This document shows, in pieces, positions 10,180-21,632 of a stretch of 64,000 bases of DNA (position 1 is the stretch's first letter; each line of letters opens with the position of its first letter). The translations under genes and the position numbers were made by a program. The notes under the pieces were generated by a model. It searched no databases and was not told where the DNA came from. It worked only from the letters and a program-made list of their open reading frames with translations. The stretch comes from Eustoma russellianum (Eukaryota > Streptophyta > Magnoliopsida > Gentianales > Gentianaceae): positions 25,176,596 to 25,240,595 of the forward strand of contig AP025054.1 of NCBI GenBank assembly GCA_036186865.1, in the 5' to 3' direction.

Positions 10180-11331
10180 GTGTCATCTTCTACACAAAGC
10201 AATCTTCCAAGGACATTAAAGGAAATTCTCAAGAAGGGAAAAGATCTAAGGGGGCGGCCAACATGTGATAAAAGGGAGTAGATAGTGCAAAACAAAAAAA
10301 AACCTACAATTCACATTCTCTCAAATGCAAGAAGCTACACTACTCTCTTCTTCTCCTTTTCTTTCTTCTTCTTCTTGGTCTCAAACCTATTGTTCATATG
10401 TTCTACATATTGTATAGGCTTTGAATATATCCTCCATACACGTTCATTGTTGTAAAAGGTTGATCAAGGTGTGATCAAACCATCGTTCGATCGGTGGTGG
10501 TGTTCGTGATTGATTTGCTTGTTTGTTTTGATTGTAAAAGGGTGGAGTTAGTGTTTAACTCTGGTCACCCTTGTGGTAAGGTGTTTTTGGTGTTTAGTGA
10601 TGACTGAGGAAGGTGTCCTCAAAGACAAGAGTAGGTTGTTTTAACCGAGCTAGTATCAAATCCTTGGTGTTCTTACTTTTACTGCACTTTACTTTCAGTT
10701 TTCAGTTTTCTGCATTAATTTTATTGCACTAGTAAAAGTAGTAAACGAATTTCAAAAATCATACAGTTTTGCAGAAATATAGCCACACCTCCTAGCTTTA
10801 ATTTGGCATGAGTTTCAACTCATTTGGATAATTATAAGTCAATCAAACGTTAATAGTTCTGAGACTAGTGCAATCTGATTTTCTGATTTCCAAAGGTTGA
10901 GAACATCAACGTGGTTGACATACTTCCCAAAGCACAAAAACTGTTTCAACGCATTCAAATACACATCTTGAGGGTCTTATAATAAAATTTTCAGACCATT
11001 GGAGTTACCAACTAACAAGAATAAAATTTTCAATTCGGAGTACAGTTTCTCGCAGATTTGCGCAATCTTACGAAACACGTATTTTCAAGGGGTTAGGCTT
11101 GGAGTTTTAATCTAAAATTTTTATGACAAATACATAACATCCAAAAGTACTTTATCAGTAAATTTCACGATTTTGGAGGTCTGAAACTTAATTATTTAGT
11201 CAATTACAAACCGAGTCTAAAAATAAAATCTATTTTCAGAAGTACGTAATTGGTAACAAAAAGTTTTAAAAACCAATTTTTCCGCACCCACTTTCAACCC
11301 CCCCCTCTAGTGGTGCCATACATGTCTTACA

Positions 11332-11600
11332 TGACAGTCTTAGATAAAGTCCACTAGAACGGTTTAGTGATAACGGCCAAAAGGACCTTATCTCTACCTA
11401 GATTATGGATGATTACCTTAGAATCATAACAACTAAAACTGTTCCTAGTAAGACATGGATGAATAACTCGAATTAAAAAGTACTTATGTATATATGAATT
11501 GTTATATATTTTTTTAATAAAGCAAACTTTTATTAATTAGGCTCACTTATGGTGTGAGGAATTGTTATATATATATATATATATGAATGTTTCCGATAGG
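11332..11600 (+). other. Gypsy A leader (untranslated)
   Basis: This non-coding leader is related to the gypsy B leader (AGAACGGTTTAGTGATAACG here, GAAACGGTTCAGTAGGGATT near 44195). A short AT dinucleotide run lies at about 11562-11583. The part from 11433 onward is repeated at 12926. Confidence 0.6.
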
Positions 11601-12774
11601 ATGTCGTCGCGACCTCGAGGGAGACCGCGCATGGATAGACCCGCACAGTTACCTCCCTAACAGCATGTACCATCGCCCGCAGAGTCGGTACTGCTACGAC
11701 AAGAGCATGTTCACTACCATCGGTACATGCTCCAGGAGGTTTTCCACTTGCCTTACTTGACGCCTGATACACATTGGTTAGGATGTTGGTAATACAAAGG
11801 CTGCACCTCCACCCCCATCTTCACCCCAGCAAACAGGGACGTGTTTCTTTTTCGGGGAGCTAAAGAGAGCTTGAGTTCCCAATTTCGTGGGAGGTTCGGA
11901 CCCAGATGAGGAAAAGAAGTGGCTAGATGAGGTCGAGAACTGTTTTGAGTCGATTCAGGTACCTAACAAGATGAAGGCATATGTGATATGCCCGTTTCTG
12001 ATTGGAGAGGCCAATCAGTGGTGGAAGAGGAATATCCATCCACTACCACGGCCATTAGCTTGGACTAGATTCTTGGACGAGTTTTATAAGTTTTATATAC
12101 CTCCTTCCGTGGCGATATAGAAGATTGGTGAGTTTGAGTCGCTTTAGTAGGAGCCCGGAGTTACAGTTTCTGAGTACGCCAATCGATTCACCATATTAGC
12201 CAGATATGTTCCTTCAAAAATCGGTGTTGAGCGACTTAAGATGATTAAGCTCGAATATGGTCTGAACTCACACATCTGCACTTTGATTGTCAAAGCAAAT
12301 CCAAGAAACATTGGAGAGCTGTCAGAGGCCTATTACCGAGTGGAGCGGGACATCCTGAAGTGAGATGAGGAGGCTAGAGGCAAGTGACATCGAGATGCTA
12401 CAGATGATCGGTCCAGACTGTGTGCCAAATCTCTGAGGACCTTAGCATAGACAGCAGTTTCAGAACCAGTTGCAGCACCAGCGCCAGCAGCAGTTCTAGC
12501 ACCAACAACAGTCTCAGCACCACCCTCCGCCACAACGTCCACACCCACTAGCCATTCTTAGATGCACTACCTGCTAGAGGCAACATACCAGTGAGTGTCA
12601 TATGAAGACCGTTGCATGTTTTAACTGTGGTAAGACAGGACACTTGATTCGAGACTATGCCGAGCAGAGAATGGAGCACCAAGAAATGCTCAGCAATAGA
12701 GTGAGCATCGTCTAATGTCCGAGTTAACGTGATGAGTGATGCAGAAGTTCTAGATACTCTGGATGTCGTGACAG
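11601..12774 (+). pseudogene. Gypsy A gag, copy 1
   Basis: It opens MSSRPRGRPRMDRPAQ with a stop soon after. The capsid domain at about 11850-12350 includes EKKWLDEVENCFESIQ, GEANQWW, FLDEFYKFYIPP and, after a stop, VTVSEYANRFTILARY and a YYRVERD segment. A Gln-rich linker and one zinc knuckle follow at 12617-12658 (CFNCGKTGHLIRDY), where the last Cys is Tyr. Several in-frame stops and shifts occur. It ends at the intron-like donor at 12775. Confidence 0.82.
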
Positions 12775-12856
12775 GTATATTCAATTATGCACTTTTAATG
12801 TGATTGCTATTTACATGTTTTGAAAATCCCCATACTTGAACTTTAAACTTTATCAG
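12775..12856 (+). other. Intron-like segment 1, first copy
   Basis: This 82-bp AT-rich segment begins GTATATTC and ends TTTATCAG between ...VVT-G and the protease N-terminus. It has the same size and borders as 14213-14294, as expected from the tandem duplication. Confidence 0.6.
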
Positions 12857-12925
12857 GTGCGATTTTAGTAAATAATATACTTGCGAATGTGCTGTTCGAT
12901 AGTGGTGTAAGTCACTCCTTTGTGT
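12857..12925 (+). pseudogene. Protease N-terminal stub
   Basis: It encodes ANVLFDSGVSHSFVS, the aspartic protease active-site region with DSG, and is cut off at the duplication boundary at 12926. Confidence 0.75.
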
Positions 12926-13022
12926 CTAAAACTGTTCCCAGTAAGACATGGATGAATAACTCGAATTAAAATGTTCTTATGTATATATGAACTTTTATAT
13001 TGATATGAATGTTTCTGATAGG

Positions 13023-14212
13023 ATGTTGTCGCGACCTCGAGGGAGACCGTGCACGGATAGACCCGCATAGTTACATCCCTAACAGTAGGTACCATCGCCC
13101 GTAGAGTCGGTACCGCTGCGACAGGAGCATGTTCACTGCCATCGGCACATGCCCAAGAGATCTTCCACATGCCTTACTTGACGCCTTGATACACATTGGT
13201 GAGGATGTCGGTAATACAAAAGCTGCACCTCCACCCCCATCGCCACCCCAGCAGATAGGAACATGTTTCTTTTTCAGGGAGCTGAAGTGAGCTTGAGTTC
13301 TGAATTTTGAGGGAGGTTCGGACCCAGATAAGGCAAAGAAGTGGCTAGATGATGTCGAGAACTATTTTTGAGTTGATTCAGGTGCCTGACAAGATGAAGA
13401 CATATGTGATGCGCCCATTTCTGATTGGAGAGGCCAATCAGTAGTGGAAGACGAATATCTAGCCACTACCATAGCTATTAGCATGGACTAGATTCTTGGA
13501 CGAGTTTTATAAGTTTTACATACCTCCTTCCGTGGCGACACAGAAGATTGGTGAGTTTGAGTCGCTTGAGGAGGAGCCTGGAGTTACAGTTTCTGAGCTC
13601 GCCAATTGATTCACCACACAAGGCAAATATGTTCCTTCAATGATGGGTGATGAGCGGCTTAAGATGATTAAGTTCGAGCATGGTCTGAACTCACACATCC
13701 GCACTTTGATTGTCAATGCAAATCCAAGGAACTTTGAAAAGTTATCAGACGCATGTTACCGCGTGGAGCGGGACACTCTAAGGTGAAATGAGGAGGCTAG
13801 AGGCAAGAGGCCTCGAGATGCTGCAGATGATTGGTCCGGATAGTGGGTAAAATCTCAGAGGAGGGCAGGAAGTCAACCTTAGCATAGACAGCAGTTTAAA
13901 CACCAGTTGCAGCCCCAGCGCCAGTAGCAGTTCTAGCGCCAACAGTAGTCTCACCGCCAGCCTCCGCCACAACGTCCACGTCCGCTAGCCATTCTTACAT
14001 GCATTACCTACTAGAGGCAACATACCGGTGAGTGACATATGAAGATCGGTGCATGTTTTAACTGTGGCAAGATGGGACACTTGATTCAAGACTGTCTAGA
14101 GGAGAGGAATGGAGCACCGAGAAATGCTCAACAGCAGAGGGAGCATCATCTAATGCTTGAGTTCACGTGACGAGTGATGCAGAAGTTCTAGATGCTCTGA
14201 ATGTCGTGACAG
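13023..14212 (+). pseudogene. Gypsy A gag, copy 2
   Basis: The start ATG at 13023 gives MLSRPRGRP. The capsid region at 13260-13760 parallels copy 1 (KKWLDDVENYF, GEANQ with a stop in place of a Trp, FLDEFYKFYIPPSVATQKIGEFES, LKMIKFEHGLNSHIRTLIVNANP). The single zinc knuckle at 14054-14095 (CFNCGKMGHLIQDC) is intact, unlike copy 1. It ends in frame with the donor at 14213. Stops and a shift near 13370 interrupt it. Confidence 0.82.
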
Positions 14213-14294
14213 GTATATTCAATTACGCACTTTAAATGTGATTGTTATTTACATGTTTTGAAAATCCTAATACTTGAACTATAAATTTTATCAG
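14213..14294 (+). other. Intron-like segment 1 (gag/protease boundary)
   Basis: The 82-bp segment has GT...AG borders (GTATATTC...TTATCAG). It carries in-frame stops, and its removal leaves VVTG followed by AILVNN in phase with the protease. The matching place in gypsy B (45540-45685) also holds non-coding sequence. Splicing is inferred. Confidence 0.62.
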
Positions 14295-14810
14295 GTGCGA
14301 TTTTAGTAAATAATATGCCTGCAAATGTGTTGTTTGATAGTGGTGCAAGTCACTCCTTTGTGTCTAAGAGGTTCGCCAAGAACCTTAGCAGCTGTCCTAA
14401 CTGGTTGGAGACTCCATACCAAGTTCAGGAAGTTGGTGATAAAGTCATTATCTCCCACCATCTATACAAGAATTGCAACATAAAGATGGAAGGGCAGCAG
14501 TTCGATGCTGCGTTGATTCCTACTACAGATGGGAGACTTTGATCTTATTCTCGACATGGAATGGATGTTCCATAATGATCGCTATATCCATTTCCAGAGA
14601 AAGCGTGTAGTCATCAAGAACCCGACCCAAGAGGAGGTTACCTATCAGGGTAACTGTAAGCTGAAGAAGATTCCACAATATTTATATCTGATTGTGGCTC
14701 AAACATATCGAGCATTGAGCAAGGGAAATGCAGGTTTCATAGTATGCACCTTCAATGCTAAGCACGCAATACCTCCTTTTGACAGCATTCCGGTAGTTTG
14801 AGAGTTTTTG
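14295..14810 (+). pseudogene. Gypsy A aspartic protease
   Basis: It encodes ANVLFDSGASHSFVSKRFA, with the catalytic DSGA at about 14337. A frameshift at about 14530 moves to the frame reading MGDFDLILDMEWM, then KKIPQYLYL and FDSIPVV just before RT. This gypsy retropepsin would cleave the gag-pol polyprotein. It is about 170 codons long and broken by one shift. Confidence 0.8.
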
Positions 14811-15879
14811 GATGTCTTCCCAGATGATTCACAAGGCTTACCGCAAGATACGGAGATCAAATTAGAAATCAACGTTATACCCGGAGCAGAGCCCATTTCG
14901 AATGCTCCACATAGGATGGCTCTAGTTGAGTTAAAGGAGCTGAAAGTATAGTTGCAGGAGTTGAATGAGAAGAAGTTTATATGCCCAGTGTCTCATCTTG
15001 GGGTGCACCTGTACTATTCATTAAGAAAAAGAATAGAAGCATGCAGTTGTGCATCAACTACAAGGAGCTAAAAACGATCACCATCGAAACAAGTATCCCC
15101 TATCCAGGATCGATGGCCTATTTGGTCAATTGAGAGTAAGAAATTTACTTTATTAACGATTCATTATTAGCACTGAATTACAACATATGAACTGTACACT
15201 TGTATGCAGGGAGGCAAAGTGTTCAGTAAAATCGATCTTCACTCCGAATACCATCAGTTGAAGATCAAAGCAGAAGATGCTGCGAAGACTACCTTTCGTA
15301 CTCGATATAGTCACTACGAGTTCTTGATGATGTCATTAGGGTTGACTAATTCTCCCATAGCTTTTATGGATATCAAAAACACCGTTTTTTGTGAGCATAT
15401 GAACACGTTTCTAATGGTATTCATCAACGACATTGTCGTATATTCACCATATAAGGATCCCCATACCGAACACTTGTGGATTGCGCTAAGTATATTACGG
15501 GAGAAGTAGCTTTATGCCAAATTTAGCAAAAGCGAGTTCTGGTAGTGCAGTGTAGTATTCTTAGGCCATGTCATCTCCGAGGCAAGCATATCAGTTGAGC
15601 CCAAAAAGATTGAAGTAATAACGAAGTGGCTGAGACCGACGAATGTGATGGATGTCAGCAGTTTTCTAAGAATTTATCGGAAGTTTGTAGAGGGATTTTC
15701 TAGGATAACAGTCCCACTGACCATGCTGACACAAAAGAAGACGAAGTTTGAGTGGACTTCTTACTACGAAAAGTGCTTCTTTGAACTTAATAAAAAGTTG
15801 ACCTCAGCCCCGATTTTAGCGCAACCTGTCTCCGACGAAGGATTTGTAGTGTACAGATATGCCTCCAGAAATGGTCTAG
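14811..15879 (+). pseudogene. Gypsy A reverse transcriptase
   Basis: The N-terminal part (EFLDVFPDDSQGLPQD, then ELKELKV) contains stops. After the intron-like segment at 15136-15209 it reads GGKVFSKIDLHSEYHQLKIK and TFRTRYSHYEFLMMSLGLTN. The catalytic box near 15420 is FINDIVVYS, with Asn for the first catalytic Asp of the usual FIDD. The thumb follows with GHVISEAS, FLRIYRKFVEGFSRI and LTSAPILAQP. Stops at 15507 and 15544 break it. The catalytic change and the stops make it inactive. Confidence 0.85.
15136..15209 (+). other. Intron-like segment 2 (within RT)
   Basis: The 74-bp segment runs GTAAGAAATT...TATGCAG. It falls in phase 0 between LFGQLR and GGKVFSKI. Gypsy B has a segment of identical length at the same codon (46527-46600) with the same borders. 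Confidence 0.68.
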
Positions 15880-15949
15880 GTGGACGAGTAAATGAATTTG
15901 CTTTCGTAAATTTCTATATTCGATATGTACGTTAACCCTTTCCTTGTAG
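15880..15949 (+). other. Intron-like segment 3 (RT/RNase H)
   Basis: The 70-bp segment starts GTGGACGAG and ends CCTTGTAG. It interrupts the RNase H start SRNGLG-CVLM in phase 1. Gypsy B has 67 bp at the same place (47264-47330, GTAAACG...CTTGTAG). Confidence 0.66.
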
Positions 15950-16260
15950 GTTGCGTTTTGATGTAGAAAGATTGGGTAATTGCTTATACGTCAAGACAAT
16001 CGAACCCATGCCAGCACAATTATCCAGCGCATGATCTTGATTTGGCAGCAGTGATGTTTGCTTTAAAGATCTGGAAACACTACCTGTATGGTGAAAGATG
16101 TGAAGTGTACATAAATCACAAAAGTCCGGAGTATCTTTTCAACAAGAAAGAGTTTAACATGAGGCAGCGAAGGGGGTTAGAGCTCATAAAAGATTACGAC
16201 CTCACGATCCACTATAATCCGATAAAGCAAACAAGGTAGCAGACGTGTTACGCAAAAAGT
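15950..16260 (+). pseudogene. Gypsy A RNase H
   Basis: It encodes CVLM, a stop, DWVIAYASRQ, then (about 16042-16239) MAAVMFALKIWKHYLYGERC, CEVYINHKSPEYLF and RQRRGLELIKDYDLTIHYNP. This is the RNase H fold of gypsy pol, which degrades the RNA of the RNA/DNA hybrid. The usual TDHKS is INHKS, so a catalytic Asp appears lost. A frameshift at about 16236 precedes the linker to integrase. Confidence 0.82.
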
Positions 16261-16329
16261 GTAGTCATGCAAGGCAGACCCTATTAAAAAGAGAGATAAC
16301 TTGAGTTCGGATTAGATCTAGTCGAGTCT

Positions 16330-17290
16330 GCTACTAATGTTTTGTCCACGTTGGTGATCTCTCCTACTCTGATTGATCGGATAAAGGACAGTCAGAAAGG
16401 TGATGCTGAATTGCTGAGGATTGTTGGGAAAGTTAAGCAGGCGTAGTTTGATGATTTTCAGATTTAGAATGACAGTAGTCTATGGTTCCAAGGAAGATTT
16501 GTGTACCCAACGTTCACAAGCATAAGAATGATATCTTGAAGGAGGCACATACTTCTCAACTGTAGAGATGTACCAAGATCTAAAATGAAATTATTGGTGG
16601 AATGAGATGAAGTGCCAGATTGCCGAATTTGTTGAGTGATGTCTAGTATGACAGTAAGTGGCAGCAGAACATCAGCGGCCCGCCTGTTTATTACAGCCCT
16701 TAGAGATTTCAGAGTGGAAGTGGGAGCATATCACTATGGATTTTGTTACCTGACTTCATAAGGCTAGCAGTGAAATGACACAATCTGGGTGATCGTATAT
16801 AGGCTGACTAAATCGGCATATTTCGTACCTATGTCAATCTAGGCATCTATGGAGAAGCTGGTGAATATGCATGTGGATGACATAGTAAGTTTGCATGGGG
16901 TACTCGTGAGCATTATTTATGACAGAGATCCGCACTTCACTTAACGATTCTGGACAACATATCAGCGTGCTATGGGGACTGAGATCAGAATAAGTACAAA
17001 ATTTCACCCACAGATTGATGGGCAATTCGAGAGGACCATACAAATGCTCGAGGATATGTTATGTGCCTGTGCATTGGATTTCCAAGGTAGCTGGGATAAG
17101 TCGGTGAAGTTGATGGAATTCTCATATAATAACAGTTAGCACAACTTAATTGGGATGGCACCATTAAAAGCGTTATACGGGCAGAAATGCAGATAACCTT
17201 TTTATTAGGATGAGGTTAGAGAAGGAGTGATCACATGTTCGGAATTAGTGGAGCAAACCAAAGGCAAGGTCCAGTTGATACAATAGTTGT
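16330..17290 (+). pseudogene. Gypsy A integrase
   Basis: The domain is recognisable in fragments: LIDRIKDSQKGDAELL, a damaged zinc-binding region near 16500-16640, VGAYHYGFCYLTS, WVIVYRLTKSAYFVP with the first catalytic-Asp region altered, SIIYDRDPHFT with the second catalytic Asp, then TYQRAMGTEI and STKFHPQIDGQFERTIQMLEDML holding the final Glu region. It has at least eight stops or shifts. It would insert the cDNA into the genome. Confidence 0.8.
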
Positions 17291-17800
17291 TGAAAGCAGC
17301 CTAGGACCGTAGTAAAAGCTGGCGGATTCGAAATGGCGACATATCTAGTTTAATGTTGGCGAGAAAGTTTATTTCAAGGTCTCGCCTACAAAGAGAGTGG
17401 CACATTTTGGAGTAAAAGGGAAGTTGAGCACTCGTTTAATCATCCTATATAAAATATTTGAAAGGAACGGACCAGTGGCGTATCGCTTAGCCTTGCCTCA
17501 AGTTTTGTCATAGATGCACGACGTATTTCATGTATCACACTTTTGACAATACATGCATGAACCAAGTCATGTTTTGGAGCATTAGCCGTTGGTGATTCGA
17601 GACGATGCTACATATGATGAGGTTTCGGTGCATATTTTGGTTACTAAGGAGCATGCGTTGAAGAGTCGATCGATCTTCTTCGTGAAGGTACAGCGGAGCA
17701 ATAATTCCGAACACGAAGCTACGTGGGAGGCAGAGCAACAAATGAGGGAACGACATCCTTGAATTTTCGAATAAGGTACATAAGTTTCAGGGACAAAACT
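17291..17800 (+). pseudogene. Integrase C-terminal / chromodomain-like tail
   Basis: It encodes VGEKVYFKVSPTKRVAHFG, GPVAYRLALPQ, VFHVSHF and EATWEAEQQMRERHP. The arrangement (GPVAYRLALP, HDVFHVSHF, then a TWE...MR.RYP motif) is that of plant chromovirus integrase tails, which target chromatin. A long reverse-strand ORF over this region (17582-17959) is a shadow. Confidence 0.75.
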
Positions 17801-17806
17801 TTTTCT

Positions 17807-17820
17807 AAGGGAAGGGGGGA
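17807..17820 (+). other. Polypurine tract of gypsy A
   Basis: AAGGGAAGGGGGGA lies immediately before the LTR TGTTACACCCC. It primes plus-strand DNA synthesis and fixes the 3' LTR start. Confidence 0.85.
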
Positions 17821-17821
17821 A

Positions 17822-20800
17822 TGTTACACCCCCTCTTCCGTAACGTACGTTAGTTAGTAATTCGTTATACCCTGTTAAATTAGTAAATGTATGATATGTA
17901 TTACACTTTAAACAAATAAATTTTATCCTATGTAACAAATAAATTATATGAAATAACAAAATGGAATTAAAAATTCGGTCACAAATTTTCTTCTACATTT
18001 CAATAAAAGAAAAAGGAAAGTTAGAACATAGAAAAATAAGGTAGGCAAATTTGTCCTATTGTACCCACCCAATCACCCGCTTTACCGCCCATTACCATGC
18101 ATTGGGTGGAACATTATTTTATTTTTCCTCTTCCACCATCATTATTTTTCTTACAACATTTTAGTAACATTACAAGTGTACAACTCCTACCCATTTTCTT
18201 CCAAAAAGCCTTAAGAATTTCATAAATAATTCCATTTTTAACACACCATCATTTCCTTCCTTTTATTCCATTTTGGCCGCCACATAAGAAGAGAAAAAAG
18301 AAGAAATTATTTTACATCACTCAACCTTCAACCAACCATATATCATAAAATCTTCCACTTTACCATTTTCCTACAATCTTAGAGACAAAATCAATCCCTT
18401 CGTCTCCATCATTAGGCCAGTCACATGCATGCAAGAAAGGGAAGGAATCTCTTCTTGCCTTCTTACACCACTCCACCTTCCAACTAATCTCTTTTCATGC
18501 AAACCTTACATCTTCATCATTTCCTTCTTTTTCCAACCAAGGAAATGATGAAAATTGCTTCACTACCCTATTCTTCCCATTAAATTTTGGCCAAGCAAGT
18601 AAAAGGAGGGGAAAATTTCTCATTTCACTCCAAAAGCCAAAGACAAGTCTTATTCCACTCCAAGAAAATCCTAAGTCTTCATCTTTCCTTTCCAAGACAC
18701 AGTCAAGCCTCCAAACCCCCCAAACCCGTGAGCGACACAAGGAAAAAGGGGAGAAATTTCTCCTATGTTTAGAAGAAGGAGAAAATATCCAAGCGTAGAA
18801 AACCTTCAACCCACACCTAAGGTAAGAATCTACATCCTCAATTCTAGTAATTTATCCCCATCATCCTTTTAAATTGCTCAACATTCTCCTTCATCTTATC
18901 ACCAAGGTTGTGAGTCACAGGAGAACGAATGAGGAATTTTCTAAGTGAAGAAGGAGAGCAATCATAAGAATCTTCAAGTTATGATTTTTACTAAGGTTTG
19001 AAGATAGAAAAATCTAAGTATTTTTCCTTTAAAACGGCTAAGTCATCTTCTTTTCTAGACATTTAAGCGGTGTATATCATCAATGGAAAGGAGAAGAAAT
19101 TCTTTCGATTTTAAGACTTAATTCCAAGAAAAGGCTAGACTCCACCTAGTTTATTCATGCATGCTAAAAATCTATGCATCTATATTCATATATTAGCTTG
19201 GATCATTCATGAAATATGTTCAATGACTTTTTTAGCATGAATATGGCAAGAAAAGTATGTTTGCATGAAAGATGTGTGATTTCTCTTATGTGATATATGA
19301 ATATATGTATGTATATGGCCAAGATAAAATGAAAAAGAGTCTTGCATGTGAAAATGAAGATGAGTGATGGACTCATAAGTAACTGCATGTCTCATTTAGT
19401 GCAAGGATATGCATGCATGAAATTGTACTAAGAGTCTTTCTTTGAGGTATGTTCTTATGTATTTTTATGATGATCATCACTTATGTGTTCTTGATGATTT
19501 TCGGTTTTCCATGCATGATGATAGTTTTAATTTAACATGTTTATGGCGCGTCACAATTATGGCTACAATGTTTGACCGTAAAAGATTGTTTCTAGATGAT
19601 CATCATGCCTATGTATGCATGTATACACACGGCTAAGGGGGTTGTTTTTAGTCACCCTCTTGACCTTGATCATTCTCCTTCAAAAACAAGTGTAATTTTT
19701 ATGATCCTGGTTCATGAATTTATGTTTTCATGGTTTCCATTATTCTTTATGTTTGCATGTAATCTTTTTTCGTGAGTATCATCATGATCACGGCTCTTGA
19801 AATCATAACTTTGACAACTGACATGCATGTGGTTGAGGATGCATAAATCATATGTATGATGCATGTTCTTGAAGTGAAATGCATAAGTAAGATACATTGC
19901 ATGTCATATGCCATTATACCATGAATTCATGTTCAAGATCATTGTGTGTTAAAATGCCAAGTGATACAATTATGATGCATGTATGAAATGTGGTTTAAGT
20001 GGTGAATTATTTGTTATGTGGGCATATCCCTCAGCCATGTGCATATATGTATGTACCAATAAAATTGTTCTCATATCTATATGGTAATATGTATATGAAG
20101 ATATGTATATTATGCATCTTGTGATTTTCCATTGAATGATATGAAAAGCATGCAAATTAAGAAAATGATGATTAAGGTTGAATCCAAAAAGTGGGTTGTC
20201 TTGAGAGGCTTTGGCCGAGGCACATAGTAAGGGTAAGAATGGTATTTTCTTATTTTTATGACATGTATTATGTGGATAAGTGTTGGATATATGATGCTGA
20301 AAACTTAGGATGGATAAATTGACCTAAACCTGAACCTACATGCATGAACTAATGAACCAAAGTTTTTTAGGCAAAAGTTTTATTGCATCGTGCGTTTTTA
20401 AAGTTTTCACATGGACAAAATCTTACCACAAGATGATTGATTCCAATGATTTATTACGTTATGTTCTATGATGATATGTTATGTTATTGGAGCACCGTCA
20501 TGACATCGGGACCAGAGTGGTAGGTGTTAGGGGCATATGCTATTGTTATGGCCGAATGTAACACCTTGTCCGTGACACGAGATCTCTGTCATAACAAGTC
20601 ACCGTTACATTCCATGTACATATAATGTAACACCGTGTTTGGAACACTTGAATTCATATTTGTACATGAGACTATATGGGGAATCATTCGGTATATAGTG
20701 CGGTATCGTTCTTATGTTATGAAAAGTGCTATAGCTATCACATGAAAATGTCATGTTGAGAAGTTATGAAAATGTCATGGATATGTCATGTTATGAACGT

Positions 20801-21632
20801 TTATCAAATGTCATGTTTCGAAATAATTTATGAAACACGGAACATGTTATGAATTTTAAAGACTGTATGAACTGAACCCCCGAGACATTATTATGACACA
20901 TCCATGAGCCTTTGGTATGATTAAGTTGATCAAAGAGAAATTTATGCATGAAAGCACACTTGATATGAACATGAAGAATTTCTGACTTTGGCATAAGGTA
21001 TGGATTGAGAAGTAAGAATGAATAAGTTTATGGTTGGCTTCATATGGATCTAAATAGAAGAAAGTTGTTGTCTTTACTTTGTGCATTTTATATGAATGTG
21101 TTATGCATATGATTACATGTATGGTATTTCACTTTATTTGTGAAAAGAGGCTTGTTTTATTCCTTATTTACGCATGTACTATTTTATCACCCCGTCTCCC
21201 ATGTATGATCCACATAGCAAACCCGGACGGACTACATGCTGGGCGATTCATTATCGCTGATAATTTATTTTTATCACCAAGCAGAGGACCAAGAGAACAT
21301 CTTGGACTTTATAGAGTTTGAGCCGAGAGTAGGATACCCTTGAGGATGACAGTGGGAACAGGTGATATTTTTGTACTTGTGATTATTTCGTCCATGTATT
21401 TATCACATTTTGTAAGGATGATACTTTATGACTTGTACAAATTTAGTTATGACTTAATATATGATGATGCATGTCGATTGTACTCGTTTATGCTTATGCT
21501 GCTTCTGCTATATGGAACTATGTTTATTTTGGCATGCATATGAATGGTATTCACTCTTTGTACTTCTCGTAGCAAAGTACGGCGGGCGAACCGTTTAGAC
21601 CAAAGTTTAAGGGTCCCGAGCAGAGCACTACA
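17822..21632 (+). repeat. 3' LTR of gypsy A (3811 bp)
   Basis: It starts TGTTACACCCCCTC after the PPT and ends GAGCACTACA. It is homologous to the LTRs at 21925-26907 and 27707-44059, sharing the TGTAACACCNTG...GGGAC motifs at 20568-20660 and the CGTAGCAAAGTACGGCGGG terminal block at 21569-21592. The terminal inverted repeat is decayed here. Small ORFs within it are not convincing. Confidence 0.85.

Larger units (their letters stand above)
5579..11331 (+). repeat. 3' LTR of copia C, split by a solo gypsy LTR
   Basis: It starts TGTTGAGAAAAAGGG at 5579, just after AAAAGGGAGAGAT, is interrupted at 5606-8914, and continues to about 11331 (CTTACA). Without the insert it is about 2.44 kb. The 3' part has the late-LTR features of SIRE-like elements: a pyrimidine-rich TCTCTTCTTCTCC tract near 10340, and a CACCCACTTTCAACCCCCCCCTCTAGTGG block at 11285-11315. 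A TGACGTCA box, two TTAATGAACTA inverted repeats and a strong hairpin at 10121 lie inside. The exact 3' end is uncertain because no PBS follows. The small ORFs here (for example 9853-10122) are not supported as genes. Confidence 0.7.
11433..12925 (+). repeat. First unit of a roughly 1.45-kb gag tandem duplication
   Basis: The unit starts CTAAAACTGTTCCTAGTAAGACATGG. After gag, the intron-like segment and the first protease codons it meets the second unit at 12926, which starts CTAAAACTGTTCCCAGTAAGACATGG. The second unit runs to 14363, where the protease continues normally. The two units have independent stops and indels. Confidence 0.85.
11332..21632 (+). mobile_element. Gypsy A: decayed Ty3/gypsy element lacking its 5' LTR
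   Basis: Order along the plus strand: leader (11332-11600), gag copy 1, intron-like 82 bp, protease stub, second leader and gag copy 2, intron-like 82 bp, protease, RT with a 74-bp intron-like insert, a 70-bp intron-like insert, RNase H, integrase, a chromodomain-like tail, PPT and a 3' LTR of 3811 bp. The protease-RT-RNase H-integrase order is that of Ty3/gypsy. The tail with EATWEAEQQMRERHP resembles chromoviruses (Tekay-like, inferred). The 5' LTR and PBS are gone, replaced by the copia C LTR end at 11331. Stops and shifts throughout make it non-autonomous. Confidence 0.85.

Noticed and set aside
17582..17959. 125-codon ORF on the minus strand
   Set aside because: It is antisense to the integrase tail and PPT/LTR of gypsy A, whose plus-strand motifs (GPVAYRLALP, EATWEAEQQ) are clear. 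It has no recognisable domain.
18495..18809. 104-codon minus-strand ORF, possible host gene
   Set aside because: It lies in the 3' LTR of gypsy A, in a pyrimidine-rich stretch also seen in other LTRs (22250-23780, 28000-28480); no domain is recognisable.
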